From assembly GCA_017305195.1 (NCBI GenBank), contig JAFKMU010000067.1, positions 1 through 64,000 of the forward strand: a stretch of DNA of 64,000 nucleotides, in the 5' to 3' direction. The notes beneath the pieces are model-generated. The model ran no database searches. It saw only the letters and a list, made by a program, of their open reading frames with translations, and was not told the DNA's origin. Shown here piece by piece: positions 8,876 through 17,157 of this stretch; the first letter of the stretch is position 1, and the number at the start of each line of letters is the position of its first letter. Source of the stretch: Verrucomicrobiota bacterium. GTDB taxonomy: Bacteria > Verrucomicrobiota > Verrucomicrobiia > Chthoniobacterales > Terrimicrobiaceae. Made by a program: the position numbers and the translations under genes.

Positions 8876-9237
8876 GGATGTGGTTAGGACTTCGGATGAT
8901 CGACATCCCGGAAGCTTGTGTGATCCGGGCTTCCGGCGGCAGGCCGGAGGCGGCTGTCCATTGGATGCGGTGGGTGGTGGAGTCGACGTGAAAGACGTCG
9001 CAGGCCGCGCGGGTAAATGGCGCAATAGGCACGCCGTCCTCCGGCGAGAATCTCGACGGTCATCTCGCCGTCTCCGGCGCTGACGTTGACGAAAAGATGC
9101 TCTCCGCTGAAGACGACGGGGCGTGCTGACCGGCTCCGACCAGTGAATGCCGTCGGGTGATGTCATGACTCGTCCCGGCTCCCAGCTGCCGGGCTGGCGC
9201 AGCACCATCTTGTAGCGTTGGGAAAGATCCGTGGTGT
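8876..9237 (-). pseudogene. C-terminal fragment of a glycosidase-like protein
   Basis: Minus-strand pieces in two frames read LSQRYKMVLRQPG, VMTSPDGIHWSEPV, then ARPVVFSGEHLFVNVSAGDG and, after a frameshift near 9030, PIAPFTRAACDVFHVDSTTHRIQW. The 'tSpDGihWseP' and 'RPvvFsGehLFVNvsa..GelrVEilD.dG' patterns belong to the end of a beta-propeller/beta-sandwich protein that I recall next to glycoside hydrolases in Verrucomicrobiota and Planctomycetes; the exact family is unknown. It is cut by the IS3 end at 9238 and by the integrase remnant near 8870. Confidence 0.5.
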
Positions 9238-9263
9238 TGACCTGCCCCCAATAGGCGTACCAT

Positions 9264-9622
9264 TTATAATGTGATAAGGTTGCTGGGTGAGGGAGTTGGT
9301 TTGGCCGCCTTGCGTTTGCGCCTCTGCCGCACCTGCAAGCCTTCTTCACGGTAGATGCGATAGATGCGTTTCGCGTTGTCCGTAATGCCCCGGCGCTTGA
9401 GCGCCAGACCCAGCATCCGGTATCCCCAGCGCCTACGGCGCAGCGCGGTTTCCTTCAAGGCTTCTCGCAACGCCTCGTCTCCTCGCCCCGATAGCTTATG
9501 GTAAAATGTGCTTCGGGCCATTTGCAGCAGCCCGCAAATGCGTCGCAGCCCCACCAAATAGCTCTTCTTCAGATACTCGGCGGCCTCACGACGCATCGCG
9601 GGCTTTACCATTTTTTTGAGTT
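9264..9622 (-). pseudogene. IS3-family OrfB, truncated before the catalytic domain
   Basis: In the -1 frame after the A7 run, the protein reads KKMVKPAMRREAAEYL, then the HTH_21 region VGLRRICGLLQMARSTFYHK and MLGLALKRRGITDNAKRIYR. It ends after RKRKAAKPTPSPSN. The rve/DDE integrase core that should follow is missing; the last bases before the IS end match the 3' end of the copy at 15.4 kb, showing an internal deletion. The element cannot transpose by itself. Confidence 0.75.
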
Positions 9623-9871
9623 CACATCCTTGAGCATCTGGATGTCCAACGCCTGGTCGGCCACCAGGCGCTTCAGCCTCCGGTTTTCGTCCTCCAGGCT
9701 GCGCAGGCGTTGCGCCTCGCTGACTTCCATTCCTCCGAACTTCGCCTTCCACCGATAAATTGTTTCTTCACTGATCCCCTGCCGACGCGCGATTTCTCCC
9801 AGAGCGCCTCCGGCTTCGATCTCCTTCAGGATCCCGATGATTTGCTCCTCGCTAAATCGACTTGTTTTCAT
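9605..9871 (-). CDS. IS3-family transposase OrfA
   Basis: 88 residues: a helix-turn-helix (SEEQIIGILKEIEAGG, then GEIARRQGISEETIYRWKAK) followed by a leucine-zipper-like coiled coil (RLRSLEDENRRLKRLVAD). This is the complete OrfA of IS3 elements, which binds the terminal repeats. It ends at NSKKW right after a run of seven A on the coding strand (9611-9617), the classic slippery site for -1 frameshifting into OrfB. Confidence 0.85.
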   Translation of the reverse strand: MKTSRFSEEQIIGILKEIEAGGALGEIARRQGISEETIYRWKAKFGGMEVSEAQRLRSLEDENRRLKRLVADQALDIQMLKDVNSKKW

Positions 9872-9950
9872 CTGCTGCTCTTTCTTGGGTTTTTACCCTC
9901 AAAACAGCAACTTTCTCGTTTTACCGGTCCGATTTATTGCGAGTAGATCA

Positions 9951-10518
9951 CCTCCTCCATCGCGGGAAATATCCGTCGATCAAGGAGCAAGTCGGCGAGG
10001 TGGTGGAGGCGCCTCCTCGACGCAGCCTCGGCTGGGGGAAACTCATCGGCATGGATGAGAACTTCACCCTTTCGGACAAATGGATCGCGGGGGGACTGTT
10101 TGGGTGGAGCATGCTATGGGTTGGCATCTTTGCCATCGGCACCGTATGGAATCTCGTCGCTTCCTGGCCGGAATCGGCCTGGTCTGCCTACTGGCATATT
10201 GCTGATATCGGCGTTCCGATCCTGATGTCCATCGTGACCGCAATCTGGTTCACCTGGGGCGGAGTGAGAGACATCCGGGGACTCTTCGCGCGGCTGAAAG
10301 AGCAAAGAATCGATCACCTTTATGACGGCACAGTTGTCGGACACCAAAACCGTGACGAAAGTTCATTGCCGAACCAGCGTCCTCAGACGGCAACGGTGAT
10401 GAACCAGAAATATTCGTCCTGCGGCTTTACGACATTCGGTGGTTCGCCGCCGAGTTTGCCTGGATGCACTAAAAGGGAATCACCAGGGGAGAGCTTGTGG
10501 TCGGACCCGGAAGGGTAA
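9951..10518 (+). pseudogene. Sodium:solute symporter C-terminal remnant
   Basis: Begins directly at the IS3 end, in frame with SIKEQVGEVVEAPPRRSLGW. It then carries two transmembrane helices (GGLFGWSMLWVGIFAIGTVW and IGVPILMSIVTAIWFTW) and a cytoplasmic tail GGVRDIRGLFARLKEQ...HLYDGTVVGHQN. This matches the end of SSS-family sugar symporters common in Verrucomicrobiota. The N-terminal ten or so helices are lost. Similarity ends near 10360; the frame then runs on to 10518 through sequence I do not recognise. Confidence 0.6.
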
Positions 10519-10834
10519 TCCCAATCTGGCAGAGGTTTCGTGGCTTCTCATCCATTTCACTCTTTTAGAGCGCTGGATTTGCTTGAACCAAGCGGACTCC
10601 AAAAAGGAGGAAGTCAATTCACGCACCCTTTGTCGGAAAACGGTGCGTCGCAGTCGGGTGAGGAAGAAGAGTCTCAGCGCCGCCGCTTTCTGGAATGTAG
10701 ACCACGCAAGCTGAATGGCTTTTTGAGATCTTCTCCGCCAACGAGAGCGCTCTGCGTGGCCGCAAAAAAGACCTCGTCGGCGATTCCTTCGATGCCGTGG
10801 TCCAGCGAGGCGTAGTGAGCAGCACGGTCGGGAT
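10519..10834. other. No recognisable gene
   Basis: Open frames exist on both strands, but none shows family motifs or a plausible start. Given the remnants on both sides this is probably decayed DNA. Confidence 0.4.
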
Positions 10835-11170
10835 CGGCAGGAAAAAGGCGGGCCCAGATACGATGAGGTTCGAAAGTTTCCCTTCGGCTAGACCGATGCA
10901 GGTATCAGCAGCGCCTAGTAGATGCGCACGGTTTCATCGTCGTCCACGAGTGCGTTGCAGGTGAAAACCACATTGCTGACACGGCCTGTCATCTCATATG
11001 GATGCTCTACCAGAGGATGGCATCTTCGCCGCGGGCGATTACCTGAGACGGATCCTTTAAATCCAGAAGACACGCGTCGAGACGATAAATTAGGCCCGCT
11101 CCTGTGTATGTCACGCCGTGGTAGATTTCCAACCAGCCTTTTTCCCGGTGAGTAGCGTTTCTCTGCCGAT
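10835..11170 (-). pseudogene. GH130-like mannosyl-oligosaccharide phosphorylase remnant
   Basis: Minus-strand translation, with several frame changes, gives GWLEIYHGVTYTGAGLIYRL, then LDLKDPSQVIARGEDAILW, YEMTGRVSNVVFTCNALVDD, and after a further indel AADTCIGLAEGKLSNLIV. These are the C-terminal blades of a GH130 beta-propeller ('GwlliYHGv', 'dP..vi.R...piL', 'YE..G.v.nVvFtcG', 'YGaaD..ig.A'). Only about the last third is present and stop codons interrupt it. GH130 enzymes phosphorolyse beta-mannosides, which fits the mannosidase-rich surroundings. Confidence 0.65.
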
Positions 11171-11237
11171 TTTCTGGAGGAAATGACTCTTCCTTTTTTG
11201 GGTTGGGTTTCCGGTGGCAGCGGTTTTTCGGATGGTC

Positions 11238-13187
11238 CTAAAGGATGGAAGCGATCTTGAGCAGTTGCGGATTGCGGTCGGTTCGGAATGGTGCGGCGGG
11301 CAGTCCCGCACTGTTCTCCAAGGTGGCTTCGCGCGGGTTGTCCGCCCATGCGTAGTAGACCGCCTTGGGGGAGGGGATATCCTCATGCCAGACCAGGAGC
11401 GTATGACCGTCAATCTCGCACCTAGCGTGTTCGAAGCGGCTGATGCCATCTGTGATGACTAGCGTGATCGGGGGGAGGCCTTCTCTAAAGACGAGACCTT
11501 CCGCCGTGTGGTCAAAGAGAAGTCGTAGGCGGTCTCCTTCGGGCCGAGCCTCACGGTACATCGGTCCTGCGAAAGGTCCTCCCCGGCCATAGACGCGATT
11601 GAGCGCCCATGCGGCCAGACGGAGGCCAACGGTCTTTTTATTCCTGGGATGAATGTCGACCGCATCTCCGCAGTCGAGGATCACTGCGAGCCCGGTATGG
11701 GGGAGGGCGAGCGCGTCCTGCTGGGCTTCACGGATGCGGGCCCAGTCGGAGTGAGGTTCGAGGGCGCGGGCAGGCCGGTAGTTGGCGAGTTGCACGATGC
11801 CAAAGGGCAGGTCCTCCCGGGCGAGGAGATAGCGCCAGTCGAGGATGAGATCTCCGAGCAACCGCCGGTAGGAGGGGGCGCGTTCCGCATTGGATTCCCC
11901 CTGGTACCAGATCACCCCGGCCAGATTGGTCGGCAGCAGTGGGCGAATCATATTCTCAAAGCACATCGAGGGAGAGTTGTGCACGCCATGCCCCATCATG
12001 AGCGGGCCGAGATCCTGAAGGCCGAGATTGTGCTCCACGGTGATCCGCCAGTCGCCATCGAGGGGGATGCGGCATGCGTCCTCATCTGTGACACACATGA
12101 TGTCGGCTGGTCCGATCAAGCCTCCATGGTGGAAGAAAGAGTATGCACGGATGGCGATGACGAGTTCGCTGGTGCTGGTGACTTCGGCGGGGATTTCATA
12201 ATCCCTCGCGACATTCCAAAAGGATTCATCCAGCCCGGTCCCCGTGCGGCCGATTTCCCTCCCGTTCACATAGGTGATGTCCTGTTTGTCGATGCGGCCT
12301 GGCTGAAGGCGAAGGATTCGGCCTTGAAGCGACGGCGGCAGGGGCACCCTCTTGCGGTACCAGACGATGCCCGAGTAGTTGTGCCCGTGATCCTGCCACG
12401 CGCTGGGAACCGGGATGGTCTGCCAGTCCGTGTCGTCAAAGGCCTCGCTGTGCCAGCCCGCCGCCACTCCGAGATTGCCCGGATCGACGGGCAGCCGGTT
12501 TTTTCGCATGATTTGTTCGCCCCAGTAGTCGGGATGATACGCGACCCGCTCGTACTCCACGACCCAGTCACGGGTTTCGGCATTTGCCAGCAGGCGTTCC
12601 CTGCTGATCCACGACTCGATAAACGTGCCGCCCATGCTTGCATTGACGATGCCGACAGGAACATCCAGGGAATCCTGCAGGGACTGGCCAAAGAAGTTTG
12701 CGACGGCGGAGAAGCTCCACATCGTTTCGGGTGAGGCGAGCTGCCATTCGCCTGCGACGGTGCTTTGCGGAGCGAGATCCACCCGGCGCTTGACGTTGAA
12801 CATGCGAATCTGTCCCGGGTGCGCCGAGGTGATCTCTCCAGCATAGGCGCTATCTCCCATCGACCACTCCATGTTCGACTGCCCGGAGGCGAGCCAGACC
12901 TCTCCAATCAGGATATCCCGGCATTCCACTCGGTCCGAGCCATCAAGCGTCTCCACTCTTAGCACATGTGGACCGCCTGCCGGCAGCGGCGGCAGGCGCA
13001 ACAGAAAGCGTCCGTCATCTCCCGAGACTCCCTCTGCCCGGACGGGTCCGAGCGACGCTCTCAAGCGCGCGCGAGGATGAGCCGTCCAGCCCCATACAGG
13101 AATATCCCGGTCACGTTGCAGGACGGCATGATCGCCAAGAAGGGGGGTAAGTTGCATCACTCCACACGCGAACAAACCCCGGGGCAT
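11238..13187 (-). CDS. Sialate O-acetylesterase-like SGNH carbohydrate esterase
   Basis: A 649-residue protein with the SGNH blocks of the sialate O-acetylesterase (SASA/DUF303) family: IGEVWLASGQSNMEW (block I with the catalytic Ser, near residue 107), GVIWYQGESNA (near 430) and the Asp-His block VDIHPRNKKTVG near 525. Between them (about residues 240-380) is an inserted beta-sandwich like the sugar-binding domain of GH2 enzymes (DDTDWQTIPVPSAWQD, IVWYRKRVPLPP, ITYVNGREIGRTG). Such enzymes remove acetyl groups from glycans. No signal peptide is visible; a start at Met-11 (13157) is equally possible. It is divergent from the glycosidase at 13300 and probably shares its control region. Confidence 0.85.
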   Translation of the reverse strand: MPRGLFACGVMQLTPLLGDHAVLQRDRDIPVWGWTAHPRARLRASLGPVRAEGVSGDDGRFLLRLPPLPAGGPHVLRVETLDGSDRVECRDILIGEVWLASGQSNMEWSMGDSAYAGEITSAHPGQIRMFNVKRRVDLAPQSTVAGEWQLASPETMWSFSAVANFFGQSLQDSLDVPVGIVNASMGGTFIESWISRERLLANAETRDWVVEYERVAYHPDYWGEQIMRKNRLPVDPGNLGVAAGWHSEAFDDTDWQTIPVPSAWQDHGHNYSGIVWYRKRVPLPPSLQGRILRLQPGRIDKQDITYVNGREIGRTGTGLDESFWNVARDYEIPAEVTSTSELVIAIRAYSFFHHGGLIGPADIMCVTDEDACRIPLDGDWRITVEHNLGLQDLGPLMMGHGVHNSPSMCFENMIRPLLPTNLAGVIWYQGESNAERAPSYRRLLGDLILDWRYLLAREDLPFGIVQLANYRPARALEPHSDWARIREAQQDALALPHTGLAVILDCGDAVDIHPRNKKTVGLRLAAWALNRVYGRGGPFAGPMYREARPEGDRLRLLFDHTAEGLVFREGLPPITLVITDGISRFEHARCEIDGHTLLVWHEDIPSPKAVYYAWADNPREATLENSAGLPAAPFRTDRNPQLLKIASIL

Positions 13188-13197
13188 GAATCAATAT

Positions 13198-13210
13198 AAA
13201 TGTAACATTT
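13198..13210. promoter_or_regulatory. Candidate operator AAATG-N3-CATTT
   Basis: A perfect inverted repeat (AAATG TAA CATTT) in the short AT-rich intergenic region between the esterase and the divergent glycosidase. The same arrangement occurs before two GntR/LacI regulator genes at 23223 and 25143. It is 10 bases upstream of the chosen esterase start and about 90 bases upstream of the glycosidase. Confidence 0.4.
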
Positions 13211-13299
13211 TGCCAATTTTAAATTGAGTTATGATATAAATTGAATACGTTCTCGAGGCGGCGGCCCTCTTTGCCCGCCTCAGATTTTCCCGCATCCCC

Positions 13300-15048
13300 A
13301 TGAAACACTTCCTCTCCCTCCTCGCCGTCGTTCTGGCTGTGCCTGCTTATGCTCAAAATACACCGGCTCCGGCAGGAGCATTTAATATTGCCGGGAGCGG
13401 GGAGACGGGAAACACCCATGCCGAGCTTTTTCCGTATCTGCATGAGGCCAGAGTGAGCATGGTGCGGCTTTTTCCCGAGTGGGCAGGCATTCAGCCCAAA
13501 CAGGGGGAGTGGGACTGGACGTCGGCCGACGCGCTGGTGGAAAGTGCACGCAAGAATGACATCCAGCTCGCGGGTGTCCTCGCCTTTCTGACCCCCTGGG
13601 CATCCTCAGCCCCCAATGACCCGGATCACGGAGCTCGCACCCGGACGTTCCCGATCAAGAATATCCAGTACTGGCGCGATTTCGTACGCGAGACGGGTGC
13701 GCGCTATAAAAACGACATTACCTATTGGGAGGTCTACAATGAGTTCAACGCGACGACGTTCGCCCGCAACGCGACGCCTGCCAACTATGCGGAACTCGTT
13801 AAGGAAGCCGACCTTGAACTCGCGAAGGTCAATCCCCAGGCCAAGATCGGCATTGGCTGTGCGGATGTGGACCTGAGTTTCCTTGAGAACGTGATTCGCA
13901 GCGGCGCGTCAGGACATTTCGATTTTCTCGCCGTGCACCCCTATTCGCTGATGGATGCTGCGCTGGCCGGTCGTGAGGCCGTTTTTCTCGGACTCGGGGA
14001 CAATCTTCGCAAGCTCTTGAAGAAGACGGGACAGCGCGACGATATCGAGCTGTGGGTGACAGAAGTGGGAACGACCGCGACGAACACCGCGGCATCCGAG
14101 GACCGTCAGGCTGCCGCCTTGGTCAAGGCTTATACGCTCTGCCTGGCCCAGGATATCCGCAGGGTTTTCTGGTTCGAGGGCAGGGGGCCGAACTATGGCC
14201 AGGGCAGCTTTGGCATCCTGCGGCAGGATTGGTCAAAACGCCCGGCATTCTTTGCCCTGCAAACCATGACCAGGCTGGTGAATGCCAATCCGCATCCGCT
14301 GGGCTGGCTGGATCTGGCTCCGGGGACCTATGGATTCGTGTTGCAGGGAAATCCCGATCCCGTCCTGGTCATCTGGGCATCCACGGATGCAGGTGCCTCT
14401 GTCCAATTCGGCGGACCTGTCACAGTCACCGCTCTCGACGGCACCGCCGTGCAGCAGGAGGCGGGATCGCCGCTTCAGCTTTCGCGCTCTCCGGTCTTCG
14501 TCACCGCGCTGCCGCCAGCCCTCCTGGCACAGGCGCAGGAGAATGCAGGGAAGCCGTTTCCCTGGATCAAGGATTACAGCGAGCTGGATGTTGCCAGCGT
14601 GCAAATGGGCGCTTCCAATGTCGAAAATGGCCTCGTGCAGATCGCCGGCGAGGATGGAGACCACAATACCGTGGTGGAACTCGTGGATGGCGTTTATGCC
14701 CGCCGCACGGACAAGGCAAATCGCAACAACTATATCAATTTTGACGTGAGCGACAGCTATGCATCGCTCGGTGACAAAGACCTGGAAATCACCATCGTGG
14801 CTCGCGGGGCTGATCCTAGCAAGGCTGCGGGATTCGTGATGTGCTACGAGTCAGCGACCGGCTATCACGAGGCCAAGGGTGGGGTCACCCTCAGCCCCAA
14901 CGACGGTTGGAAGGAGTTTGTTTTCCGCGTGAACGATGCCAACCTCGCCAACAGCTGGGGATGGAACTTCCGCATCGACGCTTCGAACTCCGCGTCGGAT
15001 GTGATGGTGAAGGAAGTCCGCGTCAAGCGGCTCGGCCCGAAAAAATAA
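13300..15048 (+). CDS. Secreted clan-A glycoside hydrolase (GH39-like)
   Basis: A signal peptide (MKHFLSLLAVVLAVPAYAQ) is followed by a (beta/alpha)8 glycosidase domain to about residue 350. The strand-4 motif YWEVYNEFN places the acid/base Glu near residue 148, and the strand-7 motif ELWVTEVGT the nucleophile Glu near residue 255: the retaining clan-A layout. The start MVRLFPEWAGIQPKQGEWDW is typical of GH39/GH5-like enzymes, but the exact family and substrate are uncertain. The last 150 residues form a jelly-roll, probably a carbohydrate-binding module (DLEITIVARGADPSKAAGF onward). The enzyme is exported and should cut plant or microbial polysaccharide together with the divergent esterase. 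Confidence 0.8.
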   Translation: MKHFLSLLAVVLAVPAYAQNTPAPAGAFNIAGSGETGNTHAELFPYLHEARVSMVRLFPEWAGIQPKQGEWDWTSADALVESARKNDIQLAGVLAFLTPWASSAPNDPDHGARTRTFPIKNIQYWRDFVRETGARYKNDITYWEVYNEFNATTFARNATPANYAELVKEADLELAKVNPQAKIGIGCADVDLSFLENVIRSGASGHFDFLAVHPYSLMDAALAGREAVFLGLGDNLRKLLKKTGQRDDIELWVTEVGTTATNTAASEDRQAAALVKAYTLCLAQDIRRVFWFEGRGPNYGQGSFGILRQDWSKRPAFFALQTMTRLVNANPHPLGWLDLAPGTYGFVLQGNPDPVLVIWASTDAGASVQFGGPVTVTALDGTAVQQEAGSPLQLSRSPVFVTALPPALLAQAQENAGKPFPWIKDYSELDVASVQMGASNVENGLVQIAGEDGDHNTVVELVDGVYARRTDKANRNNYINFDVSDSYASLGDKDLEITIVARGADPSKAAGFVMCYESATGYHEAKGGVTLSPNDGWKEFVFRVNDANLANSWGWNFRIDASNSASDVMVKEVRVKRLGPKK

Positions 15049-15164
15049 GGTTCGCGAGATCCCCTCGGCACCCACTGGTCCGTGTGATAGGGGCATGCTC
15101 CTTTCCCGGGGATGCTTGTAATACTTGAGGCTTTATCATCGGGTTAAGCCACTAGGGCACGGAG

Positions 15165-15429
15165 CAATGCTAAACCAGCGGTGGTCATGGGCTTCATGAG
15201 CGATCAACTGGCCGACGGACGCAAAATGAGGACGTTCAACGTGGTGGACGACTTCAGCCGGGATTGCCGGGCTATCGAAGTCGCCATCGGTCTGCGGAGC
15301 CCGGGTCGCCACCGTCCGCGCAGCTCGCTCGGAAGAATGACGCTCGGGGAGAGCGAACTCAACCCCAACCACTGTCCTCAACCAGCAACCTTCTTAAATT
15401 GTAAATGGTAGGCCTGTGGGGGCAGATCA
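15165..15429 (+). mobile_element. IS3-family transposase remnant (orfB, internal deletion)
   Basis: Encodes the first strands of the IS3 rve/DDE domain (MGFMSDQLADGRKMRTFNVV then DDFSRDCRAIEV; the family has WSMDFMSD...RtfnViDDfsRe). It jumps directly to the transposase C-terminus (RSSLGRMTLGESELNPNHCP). It ends in the IS terminus GGGGGCAGATCA at 15429, the same type of end as at 9238. The upstream end of the element is lost. Confidence 0.7.
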
Positions 15430-16344
15430 CCTTTCCCTGCCGAGACTCGATATGGCGTCTTGGTCCTGCGGGCTTTTGGTGATTCTCGGACAAAACTGCT
15501 GCGAGTGCAGCCAGCGGCGCAACTCTTCCGTCCATGGATGCAATACCTGGCCGCTATCCGGAGTGTAGCCATTCACGCCGAGGCCGATGCCATGCGGGCC
15601 GGAGGGATAGATGTGAAGCGCAAAACTCACTTGATGGCGCTGGCAGCTTTCTGCAAAGAGCAGGGCGTGCTCGACCTTGACCACCGGGTCGTTCTGAGTG
15701 TGCCAGATGAAGCACGGAGGCGTCTGCGGTGTGACCTGCAAATTGCTGGAAAGCCGGGTGATCAGTTCGCGGGAGGGCTCCGGCCCCAGCAGATGTTCCA
15801 TCGGGGTTACTTCCATGCTTGTCACCGCGTAACACAGTACGCCGAGATCGGGGCGCGAGCTTTGCCGCTCGACGGGATCGGACGCAGCTGGGTTTCCTTC
15901 CTCGGAATGCGTCATCAAGACCGAGACGAGATGGCCTCCAGCGGATGATCCGATCGCTCCGACCCGGCCTGGATCGATCTGCCAGTTGGCTGCATTGGCT
16001 CGCACGAGGCGGATTGCCCGGGTGAGATCATCCGTCATGGCCGGGAAATGGTAGCCGTGCTGGGCGAGGCGATAGTTGAGCACAAACGCGGCGATCCCGA
16101 GTTCATTCAGCCACAAGGCGTAGTCGTGGCCTTCGTAGTCATCCATCATCTCCCAGTATCCACCGCCGGGGCAGATGATCATGGCTGCCCGCAGTGCTTC
16201 GGTGGTTTCTTCCGGGAGGTAACAGGTCATTGCCGGCACGTCCCTGTCGGGGTGGTCTCCCAGCGCGCCGGGAGCAGCATGCGGCCAGAGAGGCAGGCGG
16301 ATTCGGTCCTTAATATTATGAAGCGATGATGAGAAGGAAGTCAT
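15427..16344 (-). CDS. Alpha/beta-hydrolase, acetyl/feruloyl esterase type
   Basis: A 305-residue alpha/beta hydrolase without a signal peptide. The oxyanion motif is IICPGGGYWEMM near residue 57, the nucleophile elbow GAIGSSAGGH near residue 132 (Ser), the acid TQNDPVV near 218 and the His in PSGPHGIGLGV near 249: the esterase set seen in polysaccharide-utilisation esterases (BD-FAE/CE-like). It is the last gene of the cassette 1 strand, 96 bases after the fifth cassette gene, and is plausibly co-transcribed. The final codons run into an IS3 end, whose TGA acts as stop, so about 20 C-terminal residues (after RRWLHSQQFC) may not be original. Confidence 0.82.
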   Translation of the reverse strand: MTSFSSSLHNIKDRIRLPLWPHAAPGALGDHPDRDVPAMTCYLPEETTEALRAAMIICPGGGYWEMMDDYEGHDYALWLNELGIAAFVLNYRLAQHGYHFPAMTDDLTRAIRLVRANAANWQIDPGRVGAIGSSAGGHLVSVLMTHSEEGNPAASDPVERQSSRPDLGVLCYAVTSMEVTPMEHLLGPEPSRELITRLSSNLQVTPQTPPCFIWHTQNDPVVKVEHALLFAESCQRHQVSFALHIYPSGPHGIGLGVNGYTPDSGQVLHPWTEELRRWLHSQQFCPRITKSPQDQDAISSLGRER

Positions 16345-16440
16345 CTGGATGAAGGAGATGGGAACAAAGTTTCTTCAGGAAATGCTGTCTCGGTCTGAAT
16401 AGGTTCTCATTCCTGTTGTGCGGCCGGAGTCGGGATGGTT

Positions 16441-17157
16441 TCATTTTCCCTGCGCCCGGGCTCGCAGCCGTTCCACGCGTTTGCTCGGGGTGAGGTCTGC
16501 GAGATAACGATCAAGGGCCTTTTGAAGCCGGTCGGGCATGACGAGCGGCTCGGGCGGCGCCTCGCTGAAGCGAAACTTGTATAATGCGACACCAGTGTCC
16601 ATCGCGACTGGCTGGTGGGTTTCCGCGTCGAGCCATAGCTTGTGGGGCATCGGCGGAATGGTGATGCTGGTGGCTTGCATGCCGGGGAGGGTGAAGGTGC
16701 GAGAGATGTTTCCCGCGAAGACGTCGCATGGGCGGCCATCGAAGTTTTCGACCCCGGTATGGAGCGCCGGAGTCACCCACTGAAACATGTCCTCATTGAA
16801 ATCTCGCGGTACGAACACCGTCATCGTGCTGTCGGAAAACGGGATCACGTAGATGGCGCGATTGTCCGGGTTTTCGTACACGCGAAGCCGGGCGGTCTCT
16901 GAGATCCAGACTTCGGACTCTGCGGTGGCAGACCACCAGATACGATCGCGACGCATGCCGCTTTTGCGAGTGACCTCCGCCTTGAGCATGTGGTTTTCCC
17001 GGACCAGGATGTTTCCGGTCGGATTTTTCGGATAGGAGATATCGATGGTCCAGAGAGCGTCTCCCGTGGGGACGTTCACGATCGGGGAGGCCGTTTGGCC
17101 GGGGATCGCGGCCAGGAGTAGCCAGCCGAGGCACGCGATGAGACTACGGTTACTCAT
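16441..17157 (-). CDS. Exported protein, conserved fifth gene of the pseudopilin cassette
   Basis: 238 residues with a signal peptide (SLIACLGWLLLAAIPGQTA). No known domain is recognised. It is clearly homologous to the protein at 63051: both have a W-x-I/D start to a beta-rich domain, a TAESEVWI/TAESWI block, a region with FNEDMFQWV or FRDAFPGMTWL, then a short xCDVF/LCEHY strand, LWLDAETHQPVAMDTG versus AWIAADSKSPVAYRKG, and a final FRFSEAPPEPLVMPD versus YRFLPPENLSMPEP. Its start overlaps the end of gene A by 8 bases (ATGAGTA), so translation is coupled. The fold could be LolA-like, but that is a guess. It probably works with the cassette in the periplasm. Confidence 0.75.
   Translation of the reverse strand: MSNRSLIACLGWLLLAAIPGQTASPIVNVPTGDALWTIDISYPKNPTGNILVRENHMLKAEVTRKSGMRRDRIWWSATAESEVWISETARLRVYENPDNRAIYVIPFSDSTMTVFVPRDFNEDMFQWVTPALHTGVENFDGRPCDVFAGNISRTFTLPGMQATSITIPPMPHKLWLDAETHQPVAMDTGVALYKFRFSEAPPEPLVMPDRLQKALDRYLADLTPSKRVERLRARAQGK

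Larger units (their letters stand above)
9238..9950 (-). mobile_element. IS3-family element, internally deleted
   Basis: Contains orfA and only the start of orfB. The lower end reads TGACCTGCCCCCAATAGG and the upper end, reverse complemented, TGATCTACTCGC: an imperfect terminal inverted repeat of the IS3 type. The same end (TGATCTGCCCCCAC...) occurs at 15429. At 713 bp it is far shorter than a full IS3 (about 1.2-1.5 kb), because the DDE part of orfB is missing. No clear target duplication is visible. Confidence 0.7.

Noticed and set aside
11649-12734. 361-codon open frame opposite the sialate O-acetylesterase-like gene
   Set aside because: SGNH motifs are on the minus strand; the plus frame has no motif or start context.
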